A DNA stretch of 25,917 nucleotides, taken from IMG/VR virus record IMGVR_UViG_3300042691_009022, positions 1 to 25,917 of that record. One strand, given 5' to 3'. Shown here piece after piece: positions 6,476 to 13,439 of this stretch. Each line of letters begins with the position of its first letter. Positions within the stretch are counted from its first letter, which is position 1. The stretch comes from a virus. The position numbers and the translations under genes are program-made. The notes beneath the pieces were generated by a model. That model was given only the letters and a program-made list of their open reading frames with translations. It searched no databases and was not told the DNA's origin.

Positions 6476-7150
6476 ATGTCCGACATCATTTTCCTGAGCA
6501 ATGTCCGTCTGTCTTTCCCGCACCTCGCTGAACCCCAGCGCCAAGTGAACGAGCAGACCGGCAAGGAGCGCATCTCGTACAACTGCGAGTTCATCATGCC
6601 GCAGGACCACGCTGGCTTCCAGCAGTTCATGCAGAAGTACGGTGCGATGGCACTGGAGAAGTGGAAGGAACACGCCCAGACAGTCATGGGTATGATCCAG
6701 AATGACCGCAAGCTGCGCTGCTTTGGTCGTGGCGAGGAGAAGGTCAGCAAGAAGACCTTCCAGCCCTACGATGGCTACGCCGGTCATGTGTTCATCACCG
6801 CTGGCCGTGACAGCCAACCCCAGATGATCCAGGCCGATGGTCAACCCATTGACCCGACTAACACGATGGTCTATCAGCAGCTTGCCCGCAAGATGTACGG
6901 TGGTTGCCGCGTCAACGCTGCCGTTAAGCCCTGGCTGCAAGAGAACAAGCATGGGCGCGGTATCCGCTGCGACTTGATCGCTGTGCAGTTTGCTGGTGAT
7001 GACACCGCGTTCGGTGAGGGTGCGGTCGATGCATCGAACCTGTTCGGTGCGGTTGCTGGTGCTCTTACTGGCATGTTCGCACCGCAAGCTGCCGCTATGC
7101 CCGCAGCACCCTTTGCGCCTGGCGTGCCCTCGTTCCTGATGAATCAGTAA
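6476..7150 (+). CDS. DUF2815 protein, probable ssDNA-binding protein, 224 aa
   Basis: Fits DUF2815: it starts MSDIIFLSNVRLSFPHL and has a long central domain ending in GCRVNAAVKPW and GIRCDLIAVQF. Members sit in phage replication operons beside DUF2800 and polymerase genes, and are thought to be OB-fold, single-stranded-DNA-binding proteins similar in role to T7 gp2.5. That role is family-level inference. The C-terminal 50 residues are Ala/Pro/Phe-rich and flexible. They end in FLMNQ rather than the acidic tip typical of many SSBs, which is a small oddity. The start has AAGGAG 10 bases upstream. A 102-base gap without a convincing gene follows. Confidence 0.85.
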   Translation: MSDIIFLSNVRLSFPHLAEPQRQVNEQTGKERISYNCEFIMPQDHAGFQQFMQKYGAMALEKWKEHAQTVMGMIQNDRKLRCFGRGEEKVSKKTFQPYDGYAGHVFITAGRDSQPQMIQADGQPIDPTNTMVYQQLARKMYGGCRVNAAVKPWLQENKHGRGIRCDLIAVQFAGDDTAFGEGAVDASNLFGAVAGALTGMFAPQAAAMPAAPFAPGVPSFLMNQ

Positions 7151-7252
7151 GTTTTGGGGCCGAAAGCGGATGCTGTGGTGTGGCCGTACCCAATCGGCGC
7201 ACAAAGCGGAACCGCACAGTGCAGCGAGTAGGCCTTACCTTTGGTAAACGTA

Positions 7253-9103
7253 ATGCGTGATTACATTTTCGATATTGAAACCTACCCCAACGTGTTCACG
7301 CTGGCTGTGGAACACGCAGATGCGCCGCTTTGCTGGATGTTCGAGATCAGCGACTGGCGTAACGACAGCCGGGACATCATCGCTTTCCTCCAGTTCCTGA
7401 AGGAAACGAATGCGCGAATGGTGGGCTTCAACAACCTGGGGTTCGACTACCCGGTCCTGCACCAACTGGTCCGCATGGGTGTCTCCAACGCAGAGACGCT
7501 GTACGCCAAGGCAATGGCGATCATCAACTCCCAAGATGACGACGGTAGCAAGTGGATGCATCTTGTCAAACCGTCCGATCGGTTTGTCACTCAGATCGAC
7601 CTGTTCAAGATCCACCACTTTGACAACAAGGCCCGGGCCACCAGTCTCAAGGTGCTGGAGTTCAACATGCGCTCGGACAACATCGAGGATCTGCCGTTCA
7701 AAGTGGGCACCACGCTGACCCGTGAGCAGGTCGAAGTGCTCAAGCGTTACAACGCACACGATGTGGCGCAGACCAAGGCGTTCTATCACAAGAGCCTCGA
7801 CATGCTGCACTTCCGCGAGGAACTGACGCGCAAGTACGCCCGGGATTTTATGAACCACAACGACACCAAGATCGGCAAGGACTACTTCGTCATGAAGTTG
7901 GAGGAGGCCGGTGTGCCTTGCTACGACTTCAGCGACAAGGGCCGCACACCCCGGCAAACCAAGCGTCCCGTGATCCACCTCAAGGACGCCATCCTGCCGT
8001 GGATCACGTTCATGACACCCGAGTTCAACCGGGTGATGGAATGGCTCAAGCAGCAGTCGATCACCGAGACCAAGGGCGTGTTCAATGATCTGACGGCCAC
8101 CGTGGACGGCTTTACCTTTGTGTTTGGCCTGGGCGGTATCCACGGATCAGTGGAGAGCGAGGTCATCGAGTCCGATGATGAGCACGTCATCGTGGACTTG
8201 GATGTCACTTCATACTATCCAAACTTGGCAATCACGAATGGGTTTTACCCGGCCCATCTCGGAAAAGAGTTTGTCAGCATCTACAAGCACCTGTTTGAGC
8301 AGCGCAAGCAGTACCCCAAAAAGTCCGCAGAGTCGGCCATGCTGAAGCTCGCGCTCAACGGCGTCTACGGCGACAGCAACAACCAGTTCAGCGTGTTCTA
8401 CGACCCGCTGTTCACCATGAGCATTACACTCAACGGGCAACTGCTGCTGTGCGTCCTGGCCGAAGGGCTGATGCAGATCCCCGGCCTGCGCTTGATCCAA
8501 GTGAACACCGACGGCTTGACCGTGCGGGTGCCTCGCGCAAGCAAGCTGCTGGTTGACCTGGCCCGTGCAGCATGGCAAGAGCGCACCGGACTGAACCTTG
8601 AGGAGGCTGTCTACAAGCGCATGTCGATCCGCGATGTCAACAGCTACCTTGCCGAGTATGAGGACGGCAGCGTCAAGCGCAAGGGAGCCTACGAGTGGAA
8701 AACGCAGTGGCACCAGAACGCCAGCGCACTCGTGGTGCCCAAGGTGGCCGAGAAGGTGCTGGTCGAGGGTGCGCCGATCAGGCAGACCGTGGAACAGTGG
8801 CCCGACCTCATGGACTTCATGCTGCGCACCAAGGTGCCCAGGTCGAGCTTCCTGTCCATCGAGGAGCAGCATGGCGTGCCGGTCAAGATCCAAAACACCA
8901 CGCGCTACTACATCGCCAAGGGCGGCGGGCACCTGTTCAAGTGGATGCCGCCGCTCAAGGGTAGGGACAGTTGGCGCAGGATCGGCGTTGAGTCGGGCTG
9001 GGGTGTGCAGGTCTGCAACGACATCAAGGACGCCGGGAAGCTGCCGGTAGATTTTGATTATTACGTCAGAGAAGTGGAGAAACTATGTCTGGGACTCGCA
9101 TAA
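7253..9103 (+). CDS. Family B DNA polymerase with 3'-5' exonuclease, 616 aa
   Basis: Replicative polymerase. The proofreading domain shows Exo I FDIETYPN (D7, E9), Exo II GFNNLGFDYP and Exo III YNAHDVAQT. The polymerase domain shows motif A DLDVTSYYPNL (D315), motif B KLALNGVYG (K365, N369, Y372) and motif C VNTDG (418-421). These are family B motifs, not family A. Motif C has N in place of the usual first Asp of DTD but keeps the metal-binding D420. At 616 aa it is short for the family, with a compact fingers/thumb region. I used ATG 7253; an in-frame TTG lies at 7241. The ribosome site is weak (GGT). It overlaps the next gene by 19 bases. Confidence 0.92.
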   Translation: MRDYIFDIETYPNVFTLAVEHADAPLCWMFEISDWRNDSRDIIAFLQFLKETNARMVGFNNLGFDYPVLHQLVRMGVSNAETLYAKAMAIINSQDDDGSKWMHLVKPSDRFVTQIDLFKIHHFDNKARATSLKVLEFNMRSDNIEDLPFKVGTTLTREQVEVLKRYNAHDVAQTKAFYHKSLDMLHFREELTRKYARDFMNHNDTKIGKDYFVMKLEEAGVPCYDFSDKGRTPRQTKRPVIHLKDAILPWITFMTPEFNRVMEWLKQQSITETKGVFNDLTATVDGFTFVFGLGGIHGSVESEVIESDDEHVIVDLDVTSYYPNLAITNGFYPAHLGKEFVSIYKHLFEQRKQYPKKSAESAMLKLALNGVYGDSNNQFSVFYDPLFTMSITLNGQLLLCVLAEGLMQIPGLRLIQVNTDGLTVRVPRASKLLVDLARAAWQERTGLNLEEAVYKRMSIRDVNSYLAEYEDGSVKRKGAYEWKTQWHQNASALVVPKVAEKVLVEGAPIRQTVEQWPDLMDFMLRTKVPRSSFLSIEEQHGVPVKIQNTTRYYIAKGGGHLFKWMPPLKGRDSWRRIGVESGWGVQVCNDIKDAGKLPVDFDYYVREVEKLCLGLA

Positions 9104-9420
9104 AGGCAGTGCCTGCGAAATACTTTGCTTTCGGTCCATACCGTGCCGAGCAAGTTGGTCCGAAATGGTGGGGTGTCATGAACGTCAACGGATTTAATTG
9201 TTTGACGTTCCCCGACAAGCCGGGTGCGGTAATAACTGACGAGGTGCACGCCAAGCAGATCGCCGATGAATGGAATGCGCGAACTGAACCATTCGAGTAC
9301 CCACCGAGCACCTATGTGCCGCCCAAAACGCAACAGTGGACGGAAGAACAAATGTCGGCGTATATCCGCAACCAGCGCTACAACTTTAAGACAAAACGTT
9401 TTGAAAACGGAAACACCTGA
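9085..9420 (+). CDS. Phage hypothetical protein, 111 aa
   Basis: Unrecognised soluble protein. It starts MSGTRIKAVPAKYFAFGPYR, has a Trp-rich GPKWWGVMNVNG segment suggestive of a beta sheet, then a basic, Tyr-rich tail (YIRNQRYNFKTKRF). GTGGAG upstream provides a ribosome site inside the end of the polymerase gene, and the 19-base overlap suggests coupling. It lies between polymerase and DUF3310, so a replication accessory role is possible, though nothing in the sequence shows it. Confidence 0.75.
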   Translation: MSGTRIKAVPAKYFAFGPYRAEQVGPKWWGVMNVNGFNCLTFPDKPGAVITDEVHAKQIADEWNARTEPFEYPPSTYVPPKTQQWTEEQMSAYIRNQRYNFKTKRFENGNT

Positions 9421-9466
9421 CATGATAACCGAAGTGACATCTGAAGAACTTGAGGAGTGGAATCGC

Positions 9467-9679
9467 ATGACAACATTAAACAAACAAGTAGCTGGCACTC
9501 ATTACAAAGACATGCCGATCCAACCTGTTGAGTACATCTACGCCAACGCGATTGGGTACTTCGAGGGTAATGTGATCAAGTACGTTTCTAGGTGGCGCAA
9601 GAAGAACGGCATCGCTGACTTGGAAAAGGCCAAGCACTACATTGAGTTGCTGATTGAACTGGAGAACCGCAGTGCTTGA
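9467..9679 (+). CDS. DUF3310 (SaV-like) protein, 70 aa
   Basis: Clear DUF3310 signature: NKQVAGTHYKDMPIQPVEYI, then EGNVIKYVSRWRKKNG and DLEKAKHYIELLIEL. The family is widespread in phage early regions and is often described as a nucleotide-kinase-like or SaV-like domain; its biochemical role is not settled. I chose ATG 9467 because GAGGAG precedes it at good spacing and family members begin near here. An upstream in-frame ATG at 9422 would add 15 residues but has a poor ribosome site. An exact 66-bp piece of this gene recurs at 10271-10336. Confidence 0.88.
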   Translation: MTTLNKQVAGTHYKDMPIQPVEYIYANAIGYFEGNVIKYVSRWRKKNGIADLEKAKHYIELLIELENRSA

Positions 9680-9959
9680 GAAACAAATCGAAGCCAAGGT
9701 CTGCGAATACGCCAAAACATGCGGACTGCTGGTTTACAAGTTCACCAGCCCCGCTCGTGCTGCGGTCCCTGATCGCCTGTTCATCCGGTCCGATGGGCAC
9801 ATGTGGTTCTGCGAGTTCAAGCGCGGAGGCCAGAAGCCCACGCCTGCGCAGGAGCGTGAGCACCACAGGCTGCGTCAGCACAAGGTGTCGGTGTTTGTGG
9901 TGGACAGCGTAGAAGACGGCAAGGCAATGGTGGACATGATGGTGATGGGGGTCGCATGA
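9672..9959 (+). CDS. VRR-NUC domain nuclease, 95 aa
   Basis: Standalone VRR-NUC domain of the PD-(D/E)XK superfamily. It has helix IEAKVCEYAKTCGLLVYK, the catalytic Asp in VPDRLFI (D34), the FCEFKRGG strand (E48, K50) and PTPAQ following. Related phage proteins act as structure-specific endonucleases and commonly neighbour an SNF2-type helicase gene, as in this operon. The GTG start at 9672 has GGAG 7 bases upstream and overlaps the DUF3310 stop. Its last 35 bases are copied exactly at 10332-10366. The size is typical of single-domain phage forms. Confidence 0.9.
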   Translation: MLEKQIEAKVCEYAKTCGLLVYKFTSPARAAVPDRLFIRSDGHMWFCEFKRGGQKPTPAQEREHHRLRQHKVSVFVVDSVEDGKAMVDMMVMGVA

Positions 9960-10177
9960 AATTGATTTCTGAAACAACGGTGTCTCGTTATCGAATTGTT
10001 GATCGCGTTGATCAATGGTCCAAAATGATGCAAGTTAATTGGGGCACATCTCGTCGTTATCGACACACACCTGATTTGCTGTCATTTTGGGGTTGGTTGG
10101 GATTGTCCGATCGCGTGGAAATTGAATGGGAGGCTGAGTGGTTTCCTGTGAAAGTGATGCCTGATGCTGACATCTGA
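9956..10177 (+). CDS. Hypothetical protein in an AT-richer insert, 73 aa
   Basis: Starts by ATGA overlap with the VRR-NUC stop and runs MKLISETTVSRYRIVDRVDQ to VKVMPDADI. No family recognised; it is basic and Trp-rich in the middle (SFWGWLGL, EIEWEAEWF). Codons such as TTG, CGT, TTT and TTA make this stretch visibly AT-richer than its neighbours, hinting at separate origin. Its last codons overlap the start of a truncated helicase reading frame at 10164. That resembles the normal overlap seen at real gene junctions here, so this gene may have arrived with that fragment from a related phage. Confidence 0.6.
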   Translation: MKLISETTVSRYRIVDRVDQWSKMMQVNWGTSRRYRHTPDLLSFWGWLGLSDRVEIEWEAEWFPVKVMPDADI

Positions 10178-10301
10178 CCTGCTTCACGACTACCAGAAGA
10201 AGGCGGTCAACTTCCAATGCACTCATGTCAACTCGATGCTGTGGTTGGACATGGGTCTAGGCAAGACCGTAACGCGATTGGGTACTTCGAGGGTAATGTG
10301 A
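10164..10301 (+). pseudogene. Truncated, diverged duplicate of the helicase 5' end
   Basis: The frame starts MLTSDLLHDYQKKAVNFQCT and reaches the Walker A loop MGLGKT, closely matching the first 35 residues of the helicase at 11055 with several substitutions at protein and DNA level. After GLGKTV it runs into an out-of-frame copy of DUF3310 sequence and stops after 45 codons. All later helicase motifs are absent, so it cannot be an active ATPase. The divergence from the intact gene argues against simple local duplication and suggests derivation from a related phage genome. Confidence 0.85.
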
Positions 10302-10336
10302 TCAAGTACGTTTCTAGGTGGCGCAAGAAGAACGGC
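10271..10336 (+). repeat. Exact 66-bp copy of an internal DUF3310 segment
   Basis: Identical to 9545-9610 (from AACGCGATTGGG to AAGAACGGC). It is joined on the left to the helicase fragment and on the right to a copy of the VRR-NUC 3' end. Not translated in the DUF3310 frame from any visible start. Confidence 0.95.
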
Positions 10337-10366
10337 AAGGCAATGGTGGACATGATGGTGATGGGG
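10332..10366 (+). repeat. Exact 35-bp copy of the VRR-NUC 3' end
   Basis: Identical to 9916-9950 (ACGGCAAGGCAATGG to GATGGGG). It overlaps the DUF3310 copy by the shared ACGGC and ends 5 bases before the methyltransferase ATG. It therefore forms the leader of that gene. Confidence 0.95.
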
Positions 10367-10371
10367 AGTAT

Positions 10372-11061
10372 ATGAATGAGTTGGCTCTTTTCGCAGGCGC
10401 TGGTGGTGGACTACTTGCGTCAGAACTCCTCGGGTGGCGCACAATCTGCGCCGTTGAGTACGCAGCATATCCCGCAAGCATACTGTGCGCCCGACAAAAT
10501 GACGGATTTCTCCCACCTTTCCCAATCTGGGATGACGTTTCAACCTTTGACGGAAGAACGTGGCACGGAGTTGTTGATATTGTATCTGGAGGGTTCCCGT
10601 GTCAGGCGTTTTCAACAGCAGCCAGAGGAGCCAACATCGCATCTAAAAATCTTTGGCCTCAGATGCGAAGAATTGTTCAAGAAGTCAGACCTAAATTTGT
10701 ATTTGCTGAAAACGTCACAGAAAACGCAATTGAAATGGCAGCCTGTGATTTATTGGCAGACGGGTACAACTCAAGGTACATCAAGCTCAGTGCATCAGAC
10801 GTGGGTGCAGATCATATTCGGGACAGGTTTTGGTTACTTGCATACACCGACGTGCACAGCAAATTTTGCAGCACGGTCAATGCAGAAACACAAAGGTTGT
10901 CGCAACTTTGTAACAGTGTTTGGCAAACCATCCCCGATCAACTTCGAGTTTTTGATGGGGTGGCCCATAGGATGGACAGACTTAAAGCCCTTGGAAACGG
11001 ACAAGTACCTCTTGTGGCAGCAGTCGCATTTCTTAAACTGTGGGAGGAAATAACATGCTGA
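10372..11061 (+). CDS. DNA cytosine-C5 methyltransferase, 229 aa
   Basis: Predicted to methylate cytosine at C5 in a short DNA target. Visible motifs are SAM-binding motif I LFAGAGGG (residues 6-13), motif IV GGFPCQAFS with catalytic C77, motif VI ENV (113-115), motif VIII GADHIRDRFWLLA, and motif X KALGNGQVP near 205-213. The target recognition region between VIII and X is only about 35 residues, so the enzyme is compact. No restriction partner is visible, which suggests self-protection against host restriction or regulation. I chose ATG 10372; upstream in-frame codons belong to duplicated VRR-NUC sequence. The gene is AT-richer than its flanks and overlaps the helicase start. Confidence 0.9.
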   Translation: MNELALFAGAGGGLLASELLGWRTICAVEYAAYPASILCARQNDGFLPPFPIWDDVSTFDGRTWHGVVDIVSGGFPCQAFSTAARGANIASKNLWPQMRRIVQEVRPKFVFAENVTENAIEMAACDLLADGYNSRYIKLSASDVGADHIRDRFWLLAYTDVHSKFCSTVNAETQRLSQLCNSVWQTIPDQLRVFDGVAHRMDRLKALGNGQVPLVAAVAFLKLWEEITC

Positions 11062-12461
11062 CACCTGACCTGCTCCACGGCTACCAGCAGAAGGCCGTCA
11101 ACTTCCAATGCACCCATCCACACTCGATGCTGTGGCTGGACATGGGGCTGGGCAAGACGGTGGTCACGCTGACAAGCCTCGCGCACCTGCTGCGCACCGG
11201 CTTCCTGCGAGGTGTAATCATCGTGGCTCCGATCCGGGTCATCCGGTTGGTATGGCGTCAAGAAAGTGCGAAATGGGAGCACACCAAGCACCTGAAGTTC
11301 AGCATGGTCGCGGGCACCAAGGATCAGCGCACCAGGGCGCTGCTGCGCCCTGCTGACATCTACATGATCAACTATGAGAACCTTGGCTGGATGGCCGAGA
11401 CGCTTCAGACCTATTTCGTCAAGAAGGATCGTCCGATGCCTTTTAACGGGATTGTCTGGGACGAGATCAGCAAAATGAAGAACAGCGCCACGAACCGGGT
11501 CAAGGCGTTTCGCAAGATCGCTGATCAGTTTGACTGGACCACGGGCCTGACCGGCACCCCAGCCAGCAACGGTTACAAAGACCTGCACGGGCAGTTCCTC
11601 GTCGTGGACAGGGGTGAGCGCCTGGGCACCAACAAGACGGCTTTCCGCACCCGGTTTTACCGAAAGGTGGGTCCGTACAAAGGGGTGCCCTACGACGATA
11701 CCGAAGACACGATAAAGCAACTCATCGGAGACATTACTCTGGAGATGTCAGCCGAGGACTACAACCCGCTGCCCGACCTGATCATCAACAATGTCGAAAT
11801 TGAGATGCCCGATGATCTTCGTGGCAAGTACGAACAGATGGAGCGCGAGTTCTTCCTGACGCTTGACAGCGGCACAAGTGTCGAGGTGTTCAACCAGGCC
11901 AGCCTCACCAACAAGTGTTTGCAGTTCTCCAACGGTGCCATGTACCCCGTGGCCGGGATGCCGCTGTGGGAGCCGGTCCACGACCTCAAGCTCGACGCGC
12001 TGGAGGAGATCATCGACGAAGCCCAAGGCTCGCCTATCCTCTGCTCGTATGCGTATCGCAGCGATGCCCAGCGCATCATGGACCGATTCGAACACCTCGA
12101 TCCAATCAACCTGACCGACTGCAAGAGTGAGGCTGCGCTGACAAACGCCATGTACCGCTGGAAGACAGGTGACTGCCAACTGATGATCGGCCACCCGGCC
12201 AGCATGGGTCATGGGATTGACGGCTTGCAAAACAATGGTCACATTCTCGTCTGGTATGGCCTGAACTGGTCGCTGGACCTGTACGAGCAGTTCAACGCTC
12301 GAGTGCGCCGTCAAGGTCAGGGTGCCCCGGTCATGTGCCACCGCATTCTGATGCAAGCCACGCTGGACCAAGCGCAAGCCCTAGCACTTGACGAGAAGGC
12401 AACAACACAAGCAGGACTGCGCAACGCGGTCAAACAGTATCGTCAATCCAAAGGAGCATGA
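11055..12461 (+). CDS. SNF2/DEAD-like superfamily 2 helicase, 468 aa
   Basis: Two RecA-like domains. The first carries motif I DMGLGKT (29-35, K34), Ia IVAPIRVIRLVW, II WDEIS (DE at 136-137) and III TGLTGTPASN (163-172). The second carries a QLMIGHPASMGHGIDGLQ segment and motif VI EQFNARVRRQGQ with paired arginines. It likely remodels or unwinds DNA with the nearby VRR-NUC nuclease. ATG 11055 has GGGAGG upstream and overlaps the methyltransferase stop. The length matches phage SNF2-like helicases. A diverged copy of its first 35 codons lies at 10164. Confidence 0.92.
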   Translation: MLTPDLLHGYQQKAVNFQCTHPHSMLWLDMGLGKTVVTLTSLAHLLRTGFLRGVIIVAPIRVIRLVWRQESAKWEHTKHLKFSMVAGTKDQRTRALLRPADIYMINYENLGWMAETLQTYFVKKDRPMPFNGIVWDEISKMKNSATNRVKAFRKIADQFDWTTGLTGTPASNGYKDLHGQFLVVDRGERLGTNKTAFRTRFYRKVGPYKGVPYDDTEDTIKQLIGDITLEMSAEDYNPLPDLIINNVEIEMPDDLRGKYEQMEREFFLTLDSGTSVEVFNQASLTNKCLQFSNGAMYPVAGMPLWEPVHDLKLDALEEIIDEAQGSPILCSYAYRSDAQRIMDRFEHLDPINLTDCKSEAALTNAMYRWKTGDCQLMIGHPASMGHGIDGLQNNGHILVWYGLNWSLDLYEQFNARVRRQGQGAPVMCHRILMQATLDQAQALALDEKATTQAGLRNAVKQYRQSKGA

Positions 12462-12463
12462 AC

Positions 12464-12769
12464 ATGAGCTACGCAGAAGTTGAGATGAAAGTGGTGCAGT
12501 GGGGCGAGGCCCGAGGCATTGTGCAAAACAGCACCCCGAGGTCGCAGGCTGTCAAGACGTTGGAGGAAGTGGCTGAGTTGTTTGACGCGCTCAACAAAAA
12601 CGATCTTGAGGCCACCAAGGACGCCGTGGGCGACATCGTGGTCACGCTGATCATGCTGTGCGCTGTGCTGGACATTGATCTGGTGTCGTGTCTCAGGGGT
12701 GCCTATGGTGAGATCAAAGACAGGAAAGGACATTTAACAAAAGAAGGTGTGTTCGTCAAAGAAGCGTGA
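12464..12769 (+). CDS. MazG-like nucleotide pyrophosphohydrolase, 101 aa
   Basis: The all-alpha NTP pyrophosphatase signature is present: LEEVAELFDAL (E34, E35, E38), followed by KDAVGDIVVTLIML (D53, D57), the E-x2-E and D-x3-D metal-binding pattern of MazG. Phage MazG-like enzymes hydrolyse nucleoside triphosphates or alarmone-type nucleotides and may tune nucleotide pools; the substrate cannot be read here. ATG 12464 is preferred over 12458 because AAGGAG is 7 bases before it. The first codons lie just after the helicase stop. Confidence 0.85.
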   Translation: MSYAEVEMKVVQWGEARGIVQNSTPRSQAVKTLEEVAELFDALNKNDLEATKDAVGDIVVTLIMLCAVLDIDLVSCLRGAYGEIKDRKGHLTKEGVFVKEA

Positions 12770-12775
12770 TACACT
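12767..12775 (+). promoter_or_regulatory. Candidate extended -10 promoter for the accessory operon
   Basis: TGATACACT (TG-n-TACACT) overlaps the MazG-like stop codon and lies 32 bases before the next ATG. It resembles the extended -10 proposed at 4088-4095. The -35 region is weak (GTGTGTT about 16 bases upstream). It would drive 12807-15502. Confidence 0.35.
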
Positions 12776-12806
12776 GTGCCACACCAACAACCCAAGGAGT
12801 AATGTC

Positions 12807-13439
12807 ATGATCACAACACTAAACAAAATAAGGGCTAAAGCTCCTTGCTCCGGCGGTTGGTCAAAACTGCTAAAAAACTTGGGCAAAACGCAAGCCGACG
12901 ACGAGCCTTTGGCGATTGCGACAATTCTTGAAAGTAACGGTCTCGACGATGCGCTGTGGTGCCTGAAAACAATTGAAGGGTATCAGCGTGAAATGCGTTT
13001 GTTTGCAGTTGAATGCGCCCGGGGCGTGCAGCATTTAATTACTGACCCGCGTAGCATCGCAGCAATTGACGTGGCTGAAAGATTTGCAAACGGTCTTGCT
13101 ACCGACGCTGAATTAGCTGCGGCACAGGCTGCTGCGGGGGCTGCTGCGGGGGCTGCTGCGGGGGCTGCTGCGCGGGATGCGTGGGATGCTGCGTGCGCTG
13201 CTGCGTGCGCTGCTGCGTGCGCTGCTGCGGGGGCTGCTGCGCGGGCTGCTGCGTGGGCTGCTGCGTGGGCTGCTGCGCGGGATGCGCGGGATGTTGCGTG
13301 GGCTGCTGCGCGGGATGCTGCGTGGGCTGCTGCGCGGGATGCGCAAGCAAATTTACTGGCCCTACTGTGCGCCGGGGCTTTTGATTCAAACGATGAGGCA
13401 ATCGAAGCCGCCCACGGCATTACAGGAGATAAGAAATGA
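12807..13439 (+). CDS. Imm-5-like protein with Ala-rich tetrapeptide array, 210 aa
   Basis: Residues about 1-100 form a helical domain with WCLKTIEGYQREMRLFAVEC and a RSIAAIDVAERFANG segment. This combination, followed by Ala-rich WAAARDA repeats, I recall from phage and bacterial proteins annotated as putative Imm-5-like or immunity-type domains; no function is established. Residues about 104-180 are a run of AAAx units (x = G, C, W, R) interrupted by RDA, probably a long Ala-rich helix. The last 30 residues (NLLALLCAGAFDSND, then IEAAHGITG) recur in the short paralogue at 14356. AAGGAG precedes ATG 12807. Confidence 0.75.
   Translation: MITTLNKIRAKAPCSGGWSKLLKNLGKTQADDEPLAIATILESNGLDDALWCLKTIEGYQREMRLFAVECARGVQHLITDPRSIAAIDVAERFANGLATDAELAAAQAAAGAAAGAAAGAAARDAWDAACAAACAAACAAAGAAARAAAWAAAWAAARDARDVAWAAARDAAWAAARDAQANLLALLCAGAFDSNDEAIEAAHGITGDKK
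13117..13345 (+). repeat. GCTGCTGCG-rich low-complexity array
   Basis: About 230 bases of imperfect 12-base units (GCTGCTGCGGGG and variants with TGC, TGG or CGG in the last codon) encoding AAAG, AAAC, AAAW and AAAR. The array is prone to slippage and is the part missing from the short paralogue at 14356. Confidence 0.9.

Noticed and set aside
7151-7252. Possible 25-aa frame MLWCGRTQSAHKAEPHSA from ATG 7170, in the gap before the polymerase
   Set aside because: No ribosome site and too short to judge; the gap shows no hairpin or promoter I would defend.
7235-8143. 302-codon minus-strand frame, and 8210-8932
   Set aside because: Antisense shadows of the family B polymerase, whose motifs are clear on the plus strand.
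10164-10371. Insertion sequence or transposon
   Set aside because: No transposase, terminal inverted repeats or target-site duplication; the pieces come from neighbouring phage genes.
10372-11061. Complete restriction-modification system
   Set aside because: No nuclease gene resembling a restriction enzyme lies next to the methyltransferase; VRR-NUC belongs to the replication module.
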